From Chitinophagaceae bacterium (lineage in GTDB: Bacteria > Bacteroidota > Bacteroidia > Chitinophagales > Chitinophagaceae), in contig JADKAZ010000001.1 in the NCBI GenBank assembly GCA_016719015.1, positions 992,001 to 1,056,000 of the forward strand: a stretch of 64,000 bases of DNA, in the 5' to 3' direction. The notes below the pieces were generated by a model that was not told where the DNA came from, did not search any database, and worked only from the letters and a program-made list of their open reading frames with translations. Below are positions 27,501-35,455 of this stretch, piece by piece. Position numbers and translations under genes: made by a program. Positions within the stretch are counted from its first letter, which is position 1. Every line of letters starts with the position of its first letter.

Positions 27501-27961
27501 TTTCCATTTCCTCCAACATTTAAAAAATAATATGATTTATCGCTGAAAACATTTTTACGGTGCAAAAACCGGAGATTAGCAGAATCTTTCCCCCATTCAT
27601 CCGGCCCGCTGGCATAAAAAAGTATATAATCTGACCCATTCAGCACCCCGTCGCCTCCATCTACTACCTGAATGGCGTTTTCTTTAAGGTCATCAGTCCA
27701 TAATCCGGCATTGGATTCTGCCAGCATTTGACCTCCATTAGCAAACAATCGAATAGAAGCGGAAGAAAGATTTCCGGTATTTATACCCAGGTTATTGAGG
27801 AAGGGAATATCCATTTTGTAAACGCCGGCATTCTTAACACTTAGCTTAAACCAATTGCCGGCAGACAACACAGAATTGAGGGTATAATTCCGCTGTGCCA
27901 TTGTTGGAAAAGTTCCAATCAAAGCCCATCCCAATAAAACTACATACCGGTTCTTCCTCAT
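24539..27961 (-). CDS. porU: Type IX secretion system sortase PorU
   Basis: 1140 residues with signal peptide (ends PTMAQ). The central gingipain-like C25 cysteine-peptidase domain has the catalytic His in WNYNGHGGARR (about 647) and Cys in TATCDFAPYDNP (about 681). A C-terminal T9SS sorting-type domain begins with LNYPNPFTTSTNF and ends with LGRGVYLYKLRV, as in PorU. PorU removes the C-terminal signal of T9SS cargo and links it to lipopolysaccharide at the cell surface. It is divergent from gldJ (168-base gap), a linkage seen across gliding Bacteroidota. Confidence 0.95.
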   Translation of the reverse strand: MRKNRYVVLLGWALIGTFPTMAQRNYTLNSVLSAGNWFKLSVKNAGVYKMDIPFLNNLGINTGNLSSASIRLFANGGQMLAESNAGLWTDDLKENAIQVVDGGDGVLNGSDYILFYASGPDEWGKDSANLRFLHRKNVFSDKSYYFLNVGGNGKRIIAAPLNSSPGLTVTNFSERYFHELDTVNFLAGSKEWYGEELSGLPGRSLNRSFSVNFPNIQNNASVIVQTNCVARSVGVSSRFDVRINNQPAGQIIINPVSGGQYDLFAQQGNGLAAANATQNNVDINYTYVPGSFNAQGWLNWFEIFTRRNISLSGVDQLLFRDWLSVGNNNAEFVVSNATASTQVWEITDPLNPLRMQGTFTGNEFRFVNNCSRLREYVAFNMANFLVPTVDGKISNQDLHNASATDFLIVAHPSLLSQAQRLAQLHQQNGLRTVIVTTEQVYNEFGSGSPDPTAIRDFVKMYYDKFGASPVNKPKYLLLFGDASFDYKDRINNNTNLVPAYQNNFALDPLSSYASDDFFGFLDDNEDINSGLVNNLLDIGIGRVPAKNIEEAKNFVDKVAAYFAPASYGPWRNNLTFIADDEDNNLHLQDAEIITTTVSNVGSVFNQQKIYLDAFQQESGAGGSSYPQAVQASNNQIYNGTLIWNYNGHGGARRLAEETILDQGMVNNWNNPNRLPLFITATCDFAPYDNPTINSLGENILLRPKTGAIALMTTTRVVFAFSNRIMNNNYLRTALQPDANGNYKTLGDAVKEAKNFTYQTSGDITNNRKFTLLGDPALTLAFPTFKVRTTRVNGIPVVTADTLSSTEKIVMEGEVTDVAGNILSNFNGHVYPTVFDKPQTVNTLANDAGSTVTSFQTQTNVLFKGKASVTNGLFSFTFKVPKDINYQFGNGKLSLYAEDGTKDANGFFTNFIVGGQGNTIDGDNEGPEIKPYLNDELFANGGIANQNPILLVKLTDSSGINTAGTGIGHDIVATLDNDNRRFFILNDFYQGDLNSYQKGVVRFQLPELEAGPHTLKIKAWDVLNNSNERILDFIVAKDEELELSHVLNYPNPFTTSTNFWFEHNKPGQPLQVQLQIMTITGRTVKTFSRTITTEGNRSAEMQWDGKDEFGEKLGRGVYLYKLRVTAPDKKKKEVIEKLVIL

Positions 27962-28129
27962 AGCTGTAAATCAGCGGTTTTAAAGGGATTTTACCCCTGA
28001 AAAAAAGTAATTCTGCGTACCCGGATTTCTTTAAAGTGCATATATTCGCAATCCCGGGCAGGTAAAACTTATTTCAAGTGCAATATTTTTACCTCATCCG
28101 GCGTTAAATTTATTCCAATTCATAGGTTT

Positions 28130-29671
28130 ATGCAAAAAACAATGAGAAACTTAACAATCCTACTATCCTGTGCAGTGCTTTTGGCATCCTGTAAAAACGG
28201 AGGTCTGTTTAAGAAAAAACAAGACAAATCAAGTGTTACCGGTTGGAACTACAATGATAAAAATCAGGGTGGTTACCAGGTAGCTAAGTCAAAAGATCAG
28301 GGACTTGGGCCAGGTCTTGTGTTTGTTCAGGGTGGTACATTCACCATGGGCCAGACAGAAGAAGATGTGATGGGTGATTGGAATAACATCCCCCGCCGTG
28401 TTTCTGTTCCCTCTTTTTACATTGATAAAACAGAAGTAGCTAACGTTCACTACCGTGAATACCTTCATTGGCTGACAAGAGTATTTGACCCTTCTGATGA
28501 AGCCAATCGTAAAATTTTAGAAACTGCTCTTCCCGATACATTAGTTTGGAGAAGTGAGCTTAGTTATAATGAACCCTTAGTGGAATTTTATTTCCGTCAC
28601 CCGGGCTTTAATGATTACCCGGTAGTGGGTGTTAGCTGGAAACAAGCTCATGATTTTTGTCTCTGGAGAAGTGACAGGGTGAATGAAAGATTGTTGATGG
28701 ATAAGGGTTATGTAAATAAAGCTAACCTGAAGCCCGGTGCACAACAGGGTGAAAACAATTTTACCACTAAATCTTATTTATTAGGATTATATACTGCCCC
28801 TCCGGGTAAAATAAAAACGGCGAAAGGCGCACCAAAAGTTACGACTGCCTCTATGGAATCAGGAGTTATGCTCCCTGATTATCGTCTTCCTTTTGAAGCA
28901 GAGTGGGAGTATGCCGCTTATGGTTTGATCAATCAAAACCCCCGCCCAAGTGTGAAAGAAGGAAAAAGAGGTGAGGAATTACAATCTAACAAGCAAGTTT
29001 ACCCATGGGCACAAAATATCAATGGCCTCCGTGATACCCGTCGTGGTAGCTGGCAAGGTCAGTTTTTGGCAAACTTCAAAAGAGGTTCTGGTGACAACGC
29101 CGGTGTTGCTGGTGGTTTGAACGACCGGGCTTTCTATACTGCTCCTGTAAATTCATTCTTCCCTAACGGGTTTGGTATTTATAATATGGCGGGTAACGTT
29201 AGTGAGTGGGTTCAGGATGTATATCGTCCTCTGTCTACTCTTGACTTTGATGATATGCCTGCACCTTTTCGTGGAAATAAATATCAGAAGATCTACAAAA
29301 ATGGTAATGGTGAAGCAGAAATTGACAGTGTAGGTAAAGTAAAAATGGTAGATGTAACTGATGAGGAAAGCAAAAACCGCAGAAACTACCAGAGAGGTAA
29401 TGTTATCAACTTCCTGGATGGTGACTCATTATCACAGGCTTCGTATGGTTATGGTGTCACTACGTTAGTTAGCGATAAATCCCGAGTATATAAAGGTGGT
29501 AGTTGGAACGACAGAGCTTACTGGCTTACACCAGGCAGTCGCCGTTTCCTTGAAGAAGATCAGGCTTTAAGCACACTTGGTTTCCGTTGCGCTATGGACC
29601 GCATGGGTAGCCCTGAAGGTAATGGCCGCAAAACTGGTCAGCATTACAAGACACGCAGACAAAAACGTTAA
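28130..29671 (+). CDS. gldJ: Gliding motility / T9SS lipoprotein GldJ
   Basis: 513 residues. Lipobox LLASC near residue 21 gives a lipoprotein. The body is a formylglycine-generating-enzyme-like fold: VQGGTFTMGQTEEDV, PSFYIDKTEVANVHYREYL, LPFEAEWEYAAYG, NMAGNVSEWVQDVY and GGSWNDRAYWL. GldJ forms helical tracks and supports GldK and the type IX secretion machine in Flavobacterium; enzymatic activity is not expected. The start may be the second ATG (28142). Neighbouring porU and murF agree with the conserved order. Confidence 0.93.
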   Translation: MQKTMRNLTILLSCAVLLASCKNGGLFKKKQDKSSVTGWNYNDKNQGGYQVAKSKDQGLGPGLVFVQGGTFTMGQTEEDVMGDWNNIPRRVSVPSFYIDKTEVANVHYREYLHWLTRVFDPSDEANRKILETALPDTLVWRSELSYNEPLVEFYFRHPGFNDYPVVGVSWKQAHDFCLWRSDRVNERLLMDKGYVNKANLKPGAQQGENNFTTKSYLLGLYTAPPGKIKTAKGAPKVTTASMESGVMLPDYRLPFEAEWEYAAYGLINQNPRPSVKEGKRGEELQSNKQVYPWAQNINGLRDTRRGSWQGQFLANFKRGSGDNAGVAGGLNDRAFYTAPVNSFFPNGFGIYNMAGNVSEWVQDVYRPLSTLDFDDMPAPFRGNKYQKIYKNGNGEAEIDSVGKVKMVDVTDEESKNRRNYQRGNVINFLDGDSLSQASYGYGVTTLVSDKSRVYKGGSWNDRAYWLTPGSRRFLEEDQALSTLGFRCAMDRMGSPEGNGRKTGQHYKTRRQKR

Positions 29672-29693
29672 TCGATTTTTCATAAAAACCTTC

Positions 29694-29734
29694 AAACCCT
29701 CCTCCTGAGCTTGCCGAAGGACGAGGGTTTTTTT
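29694..29734 (+). terminator. Rho-independent terminator of gldJ
   Basis: AAACCCTC (29694-29701) pairs with GAGGGTTT (29723-29730), followed by TTTT. The loop contains the 17-base word CCTGAGCTTGCCGAAGG (29704-29720). Confidence 0.8.
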
Positions 29735-29764
29735 ATTATTTGTCACCCTGAATTTACCGAAGGG
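29704..29764. repeat. Two copies of a CCTGARYTTRCCGAAGG word
   Basis: CCTGAGCTTGCCGAAGG (29704-29720) lies in the gldJ terminator loop. A second copy, CCTGAATTTACCGAAGG (29747-29763), differs at three positions and sits 43 bases away in the murF promoter. The first copy matches a short intergenic word I recall as abundant in many bacterial genomes; I cannot count it here. Confidence 0.5.
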
Positions 29765-29765
29765 T

Positions 29766-29773
29766 TACTTTTG
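29766..29773 (+). promoter_or_regulatory. -7 promoter element of murF
   Basis: TACTTTTG matches TAnnTTTG; the ATG of murF is at 29778, 12 bases after the first T, where transcription should start. TTTG at 29739-29742 may be the -33 element. A leaderless mRNA is predicted. Confidence 0.55.
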
Positions 29774-29777
29774 CTGT

Positions 29778-31058
29778 ATGTCTGTTGAAGAGTTATATAA
29801 TATTTACAAGGAGTACCCCTCTATTCAAACCGATACCCGGAAGCTGAAAGAAGGAGATGTTTTTTTTGCACTGAAAGGGGAAAACTTCAACGGTAATACA
29901 TTTGCACAAAAAGCTATTGATGCCGGCGCAGCCTATGCGGTGATTGATGAAAAACAATATGCCGTATTTGGGAAAACAGTTCTGGTGGATGATGTTCTTA
30001 CGGCATTGCAGCAATTAGCGAAACATCACCGGCAGCAATTTACGATTCCATTTATCGCTATTACCGGAAGCAATGGTAAAACGACAACGAAAGAATTAAT
30101 TCATGCCGTTCTTTCCTCTTCCTACAAAACATATACAACTGAGGGAAACCTTAATAATCATATCGGCGTTCCATTGACCATTTTAAAAATAAAAGAAGAT
30201 GCAGCAATGGCAGTTATAGAAATGGGCGCCAATCATCAAAAAGAAATTGCCTCTTATTGTGAGTATGCTTTACCTACACATGGTCTCATCACTAACTGTG
30301 GTAAGGCTCACCTGGAAGGATTTGGCGGTGTGGAGGGTGTAAGAAAAGGAAAAGGGGAATTATTCGATCACTTAAAAAATAACAACGGAACTGCTTTTGT
30401 AATGTGGGATTATGACTATCTCCGGGAAATGAGCAGGGATCTCCCCACCATCGTAAAATATGGAACAACTGATTCAACTATTGAAGGGCAAACAATAAAA
30501 AGTGAACCATTTCTAGAAGTAAATATTTTAAAGGGGGCGGAAACAGGATCAATAAAAACTCAATTAGTGGGTGATTATAATCTCCCGAATGTGCTGGCAG
30601 CCGTTACAGTTGGAAAACATTTCAATGTCATTGATAAAAAAATTAAAGAGTCGATTGAAAACTATACTCCTTCTAACAGCCGTTCTCAATTGATTGAGAG
30701 CGGAACCAATAAAATAATCCTAGATGCATATAATGCTAATCCCAGCAGCATGAAGGTGGCCATAGAAAATTTCTCCGCAACAACGGCTGACAATAAAGTA
30801 CTGCTACTCGGCGCTATGGCAGAACTAGGTGATGAAAGCCTTTCGGAGCATGAAGCTATTGTTGAATTGCTCAAAAAAGGGAATTGGGGAAATGTTGTAC
30901 TCGTTGGCGGGGATTTTCTGAATATTAATCACCCGTATTTACAATTTCAAAATTCAGCTGAAGCAAAAGAATGGTTGAGACAACAACATTTTGAAAACAC
31001 CCATTTGCTTATAAAAGGCAGCCGGAGCATGAAGATGGAATCCGTCTTGGAACCTTAA
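29778..31058 (+). CDS. murF: UDP-N-acetylmuramoyl-tripeptide--D-alanyl-D-alanine ligase
   Basis: 426 residues, Mur ligase family. It adds D-Ala-D-Ala to the UDP-MurNAc-tripeptide in the cytosol. The N-terminal block DTRKLKEGDVFFALKGENFNG, the ATP loop ITGSNGKTTTKE (about 97-108), EMGANHQKEI and the C-terminal DAYNANPSSMK are diagnostic. Predicted to be transcribed from a leaderless start. The Crp/Fnr gene follows after nine bases, so that regulator may share its transcript. Confidence 0.95.
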   Translation: MSVEELYNIYKEYPSIQTDTRKLKEGDVFFALKGENFNGNTFAQKAIDAGAAYAVIDEKQYAVFGKTVLVDDVLTALQQLAKHHRQQFTIPFIAITGSNGKTTTKELIHAVLSSSYKTYTTEGNLNNHIGVPLTILKIKEDAAMAVIEMGANHQKEIASYCEYALPTHGLITNCGKAHLEGFGGVEGVRKGKGELFDHLKNNNGTAFVMWDYDYLREMSRDLPTIVKYGTTDSTIEGQTIKSEPFLEVNILKGAETGSIKTQLVGDYNLPNVLAAVTVGKHFNVIDKKIKESIENYTPSNSRSQLIESGTNKIILDAYNANPSSMKVAIENFSATTADNKVLLLGAMAELGDESLSEHEAIVELLKKGNWGNVVLVGGDFLNINHPYLQFQNSAEAKEWLRQQHFENTHLLIKGSRSMKMESVLEP

Positions 31059-31067
31059 CTTTACCAG

Positions 31068-31685
31068 ATGAACTGGAAACAACTCTTCCCGCAATTTGAA
31101 CCTGAATTAATTGAGGTCATAGAAAAAGAAGCTGTACAAAGAAGCTTTAATGCTGGTGATATAATTATGCGGACCGGTCAATATATCAAATCCACTGCCC
31201 TTGTATTAGAAGGTCAGATAAAAATTTACCGGGAGAACCAGGACGGTGGCGAATTTCTCATGTATTATCTCGGTCCCGGCCAGGCTTGTGCCATTTCAAT
31301 GATTTGTGCCCTGCAATCACATACCAGCGAAATCATGGCGAAAGCAGAAGAAGATACAGAAGTGTTGATGATCCCTGTACAATTGATGGATGACCTGATG
31401 AACAAGTACAAAAGCTGGTACCAGTTTGTCATTCAAACTTACCGTGGGCGGTTTGATGAATTATTATCAGTGGTTGATAATATTGCCTTCCGTAATATGG
31501 ACGAAAGACTCGAGTTCTACCTCAAACGTTATACAGATAAAACCGGGAAAAAAATTATCGAGCTTTCCCACCAACAAATAGCGGACGACCTCAATAGCTC
31601 CCGTGAAGTAATTTCCAGGCTCCTGAAAAAAATGGAACAGCGGAACATGGTTAAGCTCCACCGTAATATGATTGAGCTTATTTAG
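31068..31685 (+). CDS. Crp/Fnr family transcriptional regulator, candidate master regulator of the sulfur region
   Basis: 205 residues: cyclic-nucleotide-binding-like beta-roll (1-120), dimerisation helix and winged helix (about 140-205). The recognition helix SSREVISRLLKKM carries Arg179, Glu180 and Arg184, the positions that in E. coli CRP (R180, E181, R185) read TGTGA half-sites. No FNR-type iron-sulfur cysteine cluster is present. Two cysteines, C74 and C80 (GQACAISMIC), lie in the sensor domain and might sense thiols or persulfides. TGTGA-N6-TCACA boxes occur upstream of most genes that follow. The link between protein and boxes is inference but well supported by the sequence. Confidence 0.88.
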   Translation: MNWKQLFPQFEPELIEVIEKEAVQRSFNAGDIIMRTGQYIKSTALVLEGQIKIYRENQDGGEFLMYYLGPGQACAISMICALQSHTSEIMAKAEEDTEVLMIPVQLMDDLMNKYKSWYQFVIQTYRGRFDELLSVVDNIAFRNMDERLEFYLKRYTDKTGKKIIELSHQQIADDLNSSREVISRLLKKMEQRNMVKLHRNMIELI

Positions 31686-31698
31686 TAGCAGGTAAGGC

Positions 31699-31743
31699 TG
31701 TGATTTCTGTCACATTATGAGAATGGTCTTTGGTCTAATCTTG
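31699..31743 (+). promoter_or_regulatory. Crp-type box and -7 element upstream of tauE
   Basis: TGTGATTTCTGTCACA (31699-31714) is a perfect TGTGA-N6-TCACA palindrome. TAATCTTG (31736-31743) is one mismatch from TAnnTTTG. The centre of the box is 29.5 bases from the first base of the -7, which puts it near -41.5, the class-II activator position. Confidence 0.75.
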
Positions 31744-31757
31744 CATAAATTAATTAG

Positions 31758-32570
31758 ATGGAAATCATAGGCTATATCGCATCCCTGGTTATAGGTATCT
31801 CACTCGGTCTTATTGGAGGCGGCGGTTCCATTCTTACTGTTCCTGTATTGGTTTATCTTTTTAAAGTTGAGCCTGTTGTAGCAACTGCTTACTCTCTTTT
31901 CATTGTTGGAGCCTCCAGTCTTGTTGGTGCATTTCCAAAATACAAACAGGGACAGGTAAACCTGAAGACCGCACTGATTTTCGGTATTCCATCTATTGCA
32001 GCCGTATTTGCGACCCGCAAATTCATTGTTCCCCAAATACCTAAGGAAGTTTTTACCATCGGAGATTTTGTAGTTACCAAAAGTATCCTGATGATGATTT
32101 TGTTTGCTGTACTGATGGTATTTGCTTCCATATCCATGATAAGGGATAAAAAGAAAAAAGAAGTTGCAGAAACGGGTGACCAAAAATTCAATTATCCTAT
32201 GATAATACTGGAAGGTGCTGTTGTTGGCACACTGACCGGTCTTGTTGGCGCAGGTGGTGGTTTCCTTATTATTCCGGCATTGGTACTATTAAGCAAGTTA
32301 CCAATGAAACAAGCCGTAGGAACTTCTTTACTGATAATAGCTGCAAAATCATTGATTGGCTTTACTGGTGATTTATCCAATTACACCATGGACTGGAAAC
32401 TATTGCTAACTGTAACCGGATTAGCAATGGCAGGTATTTTTATTGGTGATGCCCTCAGCAAAAAAATTGACGGCAATAAACTCAAAAAAGGATTTGGCTG
32501 GTTTGTACTGGTCATGGGTATTTACATCATTGTTAAAGAATTATTCTTCCCCGGCACAGGCGGCCACTAA
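31758..32570 (+). CDS. TauE/SafE family sulfite/organosulfonate exporter
   Basis: 270 residues, seven to eight membrane segments. Two inverted-repeat motifs typical of the family are LGLIGGGGSILTVPVLVYL (about 17-35) and GLVGAGGGFLIIPALVLL (about 163-180). TauE proteins export sulfite, sulfonates or related anions. In the cst operon of Staphylococcus a TauE is co-regulated with CstB and SQR, and here it lies next to a CstB-like gene. A Crp box and -7 element lie directly upstream. Export of sulfite or thiosulfate formed by persulfide oxidation is the likely role. Confidence 0.87.
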   Translation: MEIIGYIASLVIGISLGLIGGGGSILTVPVLVYLFKVEPVVATAYSLFIVGASSLVGAFPKYKQGQVNLKTALIFGIPSIAAVFATRKFIVPQIPKEVFTIGDFVVTKSILMMILFAVLMVFASISMIRDKKKKEVAETGDQKFNYPMIILEGAVVGTLTGLVGAGGGFLIIPALVLLSKLPMKQAVGTSLLIIAAKSLIGFTGDLSNYTMDWKLLLTVTGLAMAGIFIGDALSKKIDGNKLKKGFGWFVLVMGIYIIVKELFFPGTGGH

Positions 32571-32571
32571 T

Positions 32572-32616
32572 TGTGATTGATGTCACTGTTGGAAACTATT
32601 CTGCATCCGAAATTTG
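32572..32616 (+). promoter_or_regulatory. Crp-type box and -7 element upstream of the first cstB-like gene
   Basis: TGTGATTGATGTCACT (32572-32587) begins two bases after the tauE stop. GAAATTTG (32609-32616) is the -7 candidate, one mismatch. Centre-to-element spacing is 29.5 bases, as at tauE. Confidence 0.7.
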
Positions 32617-32647
32617 TCATTCAATAATAAAATTATAAAACAAGCAT

Positions 32648-34066
32648 ATGAAAGTAGAACAAATTTATACCGGCTGTCTTGCACAAGGGGCCTATTATAT
32701 CGAAAGTAATGGCGAAGCTGTAGTTATTGACCCGCTGCGTGAAGTACTGCCCTATATACAAAAGGCGGAACGCAACAACGCAAAGATCAAGTATGTGCTG
32801 GAAACTCACTTTCATGCCGACTTTGTAAGTGGTCACTTAGACCTGAGTAAAAAAACAGGTGCTCCAATTATTTACGGACCCAATGCAAAACCGGAATTTG
32901 AAGCTCATGTTGCCAAAGATGGCGAAGAATTTAAAGTTGGTAATGTGACCTTGAAAGTGTTGCACACTCCCGGCCATACGATGGAAAGTACTTGTTACTT
33001 ATTAAAAGATGAGAATGGAAAAGATGTTGCATTGTTCTCCGGCGACACCTTATTTATCGGTGATGTGGGCCGACCTGATCTGGCACAAAAATTAGTGACC
33101 GATCTGACACAAGATAAATTAGCTGGCTATTTGTTCGACTCTTTACGCAATAAAATAATGCCATTGGCAAATGATATTATTGTTTATCCCGCACATGGTG
33201 CTGGCAGTGCTTGCGGTAAAAATATGAGTAAAGAAACGACTGATACTCTCGGTCACCAGAAGGAAACAAACTATGCTCTCCGTGCTGATATGACAAAGGA
33301 AGAATTTATTAAAGAAGTAACAACAGGCCTGGTTGCACCACCTGCTTACTTTCCATTAAATGTAATGTTGAATATACAGGGTTATGAAAGCATTGACAAA
33401 GTGCTTGAAAGAGGACAACATGCATTGAGCCCTGATGCATTTGAAGCGGCGGCAAATGAGACAAGTGCATTGGTACTTGATACAAGAGACCCGCAGATAT
33501 TTGCAAAAGGTTTTGTACCCAATTCCATCAATATTGGTATTGATGGACAGTTTGCACCATGGGTTGGCGCTATGATCCCTGATATAAAACAAGAGATTCT
33601 GCTCGTAACAGAAGAAGGCCGTGAAGAAGAAGTAATAACCAGGCTGGCCCGTGTGGGATATGATTTCACAATCGGTTACCTGAAAGGCGGATTTAATGCC
33701 TGGAAAAATGCTGGTAAAGAAGTTGACCAGATCGCTTCTGTTGATGTGAATGAATTAGCTGATATTATGAGCAGGGAGCATGTTAATATTCTGGATGTTC
33801 GTAAAAAAAGCGAATACCTGAGCGAACATATTGCTGATGCAGAAAATGCTCCATTAGATTTTATCAATGACAGCATGGCACAGATTGATAAAAATAAAAC
33901 CTATTATGTGCATTGCGCAGGTGGATACCGCTCAATGATATTTAACTCTATCCTCCGTGCAAGAGGTTTTGATAATCTGGTTGATGTAAAAAGTGGATTT
34001 AAAGCCATCAAAGAAAGCGGTAAGTTCAACGTAAGTGATTATGTGTGCCCATCGACACTGTTATAA
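32648..34066 (+). CDS. CstB-like persulfide dioxygenase-rhodanese fusion, copy 1
   Basis: 472 residues in three parts. The metallo-beta-lactamase-like dioxygenase domain (1-250) has H54, H56 and D58 in THFHADFVSGH, HTPGHTMES and GDTLFIGDVGRPDL. A first rhodanese-like domain (about 255-355) has no active-site Cys (VTEEGREEE), so it is a pseudo-rhodanese. A second (about 365-472) has the loop CAGGYRS, with the cysteine near 423. This order matches Staphylococcus CstB, which oxidises persulfide to sulfite and forms thiosulfate. Preceded by a Crp box; followed by a terminator. A paralogue lies at 50711. Confidence 0.88.
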   Translation: MKVEQIYTGCLAQGAYYIESNGEAVVIDPLREVLPYIQKAERNNAKIKYVLETHFHADFVSGHLDLSKKTGAPIIYGPNAKPEFEAHVAKDGEEFKVGNVTLKVLHTPGHTMESTCYLLKDENGKDVALFSGDTLFIGDVGRPDLAQKLVTDLTQDKLAGYLFDSLRNKIMPLANDIIVYPAHGAGSACGKNMSKETTDTLGHQKETNYALRADMTKEEFIKEVTTGLVAPPAYFPLNVMLNIQGYESIDKVLERGQHALSPDAFEAAANETSALVLDTRDPQIFAKGFVPNSINIGIDGQFAPWVGAMIPDIKQEILLVTEEGREEEVITRLARVGYDFTIGYLKGGFNAWKNAGKEVDQIASVDVNELADIMSREHVNILDVRKKSEYLSEHIADAENAPLDFINDSMAQIDKNKTYYVHCAGGYRSMIFNSILRARGFDNLVDVKSGFKAIKESGKFNVSDYVCPSTLL

Positions 34067-34118
34067 ATAGTGGTTGGTTAAATGCCTCTTAACAGGCAAG
34101 GTTTATGGTTAAATTCCG

Positions 34119-34145
34119 GCCGGGGTTTTTGCCCCGGCTTTTTCT
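34119..34145 (+). terminator. Rho-independent terminator after cstB-like copy 1
   Basis: GCCGGGG (34119-34125) pairs with CCCCGGC (34132-34138), followed by a TTTTT run. It lies 20 bases before the peroxiredoxin start. Confidence 0.85.
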
Positions 34146-34164
34146 CACTAAAAAAAATACTACA

Positions 34165-34806
34165 ATGGAAACAATTACAGGCATGCCGAGAATCGGTGAT
34201 AAAGCTCCCGACTTCGAAGCAGTTACCACAACAGGTAAGTTGAAATTTTCTGATTATAATAAAGGAAGCTGGGTAGTTTTCTTTTCTCACCCGGCAGATT
34301 TTACACCAGTATGCACCACGGAGATGAGCGGTTTTGCAAAAGAGAAAGAATTTTTTGCCAAACACAATACCAAGCTTATGGGTCTGAGTATTGACAGTAT
34401 TCATGCACATATAGCCTGGGTAAACGCCGTGAATGAAAAAACAGGTGTACTATTTGAGTTCCCAATTGTGGCAGATATAGATATGAGTGTATCAAAATTG
34501 TATGGTATGCTGCAACCCGGAGAAAGCGAAACAGCGGCTGTTAGGGCAGTATTTATTATTGACCCTGAAGGAAAAGTTCGGCTAATAATGTATTACCCAC
34601 TTAATGTAGGTCGCAACATGGCGGAAATTAAAAGAACTTTGCTGGCCCTCCAAACATCAGATGAATACAAAGTAGCAATGCCCCTCGATTGGCAGCCAGG
34701 CGAAAAGGTAATAGTACCCGCACCAAAAACATTAGAAGGATTGGCAGAACGCAAAGCCAGCAACCTTGAAATGGTAGATTGGTATTTAGCGAAAAAGTCA
34801 TTGTAA
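34165..34806 (+). CDS. 1-Cys peroxiredoxin (Prx6 type)
   Basis: 213 residues. The peroxidatic cysteine is C50 in HPADFTPVCTTE; no second cysteine is present, so it is a 1-Cys enzyme of the Prx6 branch. The C-terminal domain begins near PLDWQPGEKVIVP. I use the ATG at 34165, after the terminator, because the upstream frame to 34105 runs through the hairpin. The role here is probably removal of peroxide or of persulfides produced by the surrounding sulfur enzymes. No Crp box is seen directly upstream. Confidence 0.9.
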   Translation: METITGMPRIGDKAPDFEAVTTTGKLKFSDYNKGSWVVFFSHPADFTPVCTTEMSGFAKEKEFFAKHNTKLMGLSIDSIHAHIAWVNAVNEKTGVLFEFPIVADIDMSVSKLYGMLQPGESETAAVRAVFIIDPEGKVRLIMYYPLNVGRNMAEIKRTLLALQTSDEYKVAMPLDWQPGEKVIVPAPKTLEGLAERKASNLEMVDWYLAKKSL

Positions 34807-34852
34807 AATAAAAGAGGTTGTCTTAAGAGCTTCCTCTTTCAAAAAATATATT

Positions 34853-35134
34853 ATGAGTACTTTAAAAGAATTAATAAAAAATCCATCTACAGTTGTGGTG
34901 GATGTACGTAGCCCCTGGGAATATGAAACAAGTCATATACCCGGTGCCCAAAATATTCCACTGGAAGAAGTTCCTTATAAAGTGGAAGAGCTCAAATCAC
35001 TTAAAAGCCCAATAGTGATGTATTGCAGAAGTGGTAACAGAAGCGGGATGGCAGTAAGTATTTTAAAACAAAATGGTGTTGCAGACGTATACAATGGCGG
35101 TGGCCTTGGCGATTTGCAATTCCTCTTAAACTAA
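34853..35134 (+). CDS. Cytoplasmic single-domain rhodanese A
   Basis: 93 residues, no signal peptide. DVRSPWEYETSHIPGAQNIP is the rhodanese start and CRSGNRSG the active-site loop with the catalytic cysteine. It transfers sulfane sulfur between thiols. Seven bases separate it from the next rhodanese. Upstream is a weak AAAGAGG/CCTCTTT hairpin (34811-34839). Confidence 0.9.
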   Translation: MSTLKELIKNPSTVVVDVRSPWEYETSHIPGAQNIPLEEVPYKVEELKSLKSPIVMYCRSGNRSGMAVSILKQNGVADVYNGGGLGDLQFLLN

Positions 35135-35140
35135 TAAGTT

Positions 35141-35455
35141 ATGTTAGGATTCATAAAAAAATTATTCGGTGGCACTTCTATCGATTTTAAAGAACTGGTG
35201 AGTAACGGCGCTATAATTGTTGATGTTCGTTCTATCAGCGAGTATAAAGCCGGGCATATTCCAGGTTCAAAAAACTTTCCTGTAGAAAATATCCGTAGCA
35301 AAGTGGCTGAATTGAAAAAATTAAACAAACCGCTTATTACAGTTTGCCGCAGCGGTGCCAGGAGTGGAATGGCAAAGGGGATCCTGAAATCTTCAGGACT
35401 GGAAGTTTATAACGGTGGCCCATGGACAAGTCTTAAAAATAAAATCGCATCATGA
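35141..35455 (+). CDS. Cytoplasmic single-domain rhodanese B
   Basis: 104 residues. DVRSISEYKAGHIPGSKNFP and the active-site loop CRSGARSG are intact. The N-terminal stretch MLGFIKKLFGG is slightly amphipathic and may associate with the membrane. It overlaps the next gene by four bases, so these rhodaneses form one operon. It differs enough from its neighbour that it is not a recent duplicate. Confidence 0.9.
   Translation: MLGFIKKLFGGTSIDFKELVSNGAIIVDVRSISEYKAGHIPGSKNFPVENIRSKVAELKKLNKPLITVCRSGARSGMAKGILKSSGLEVYNGGPWTSLKNKIAS

Noticed and set aside
34811..34839. AAAGAGG/CCTCTTT hairpin between peroxiredoxin and rhodanese A as a terminator
   Set aside because: Only seven base pairs with a 15-base loop and no T-run; could be a weak processing structure at most.
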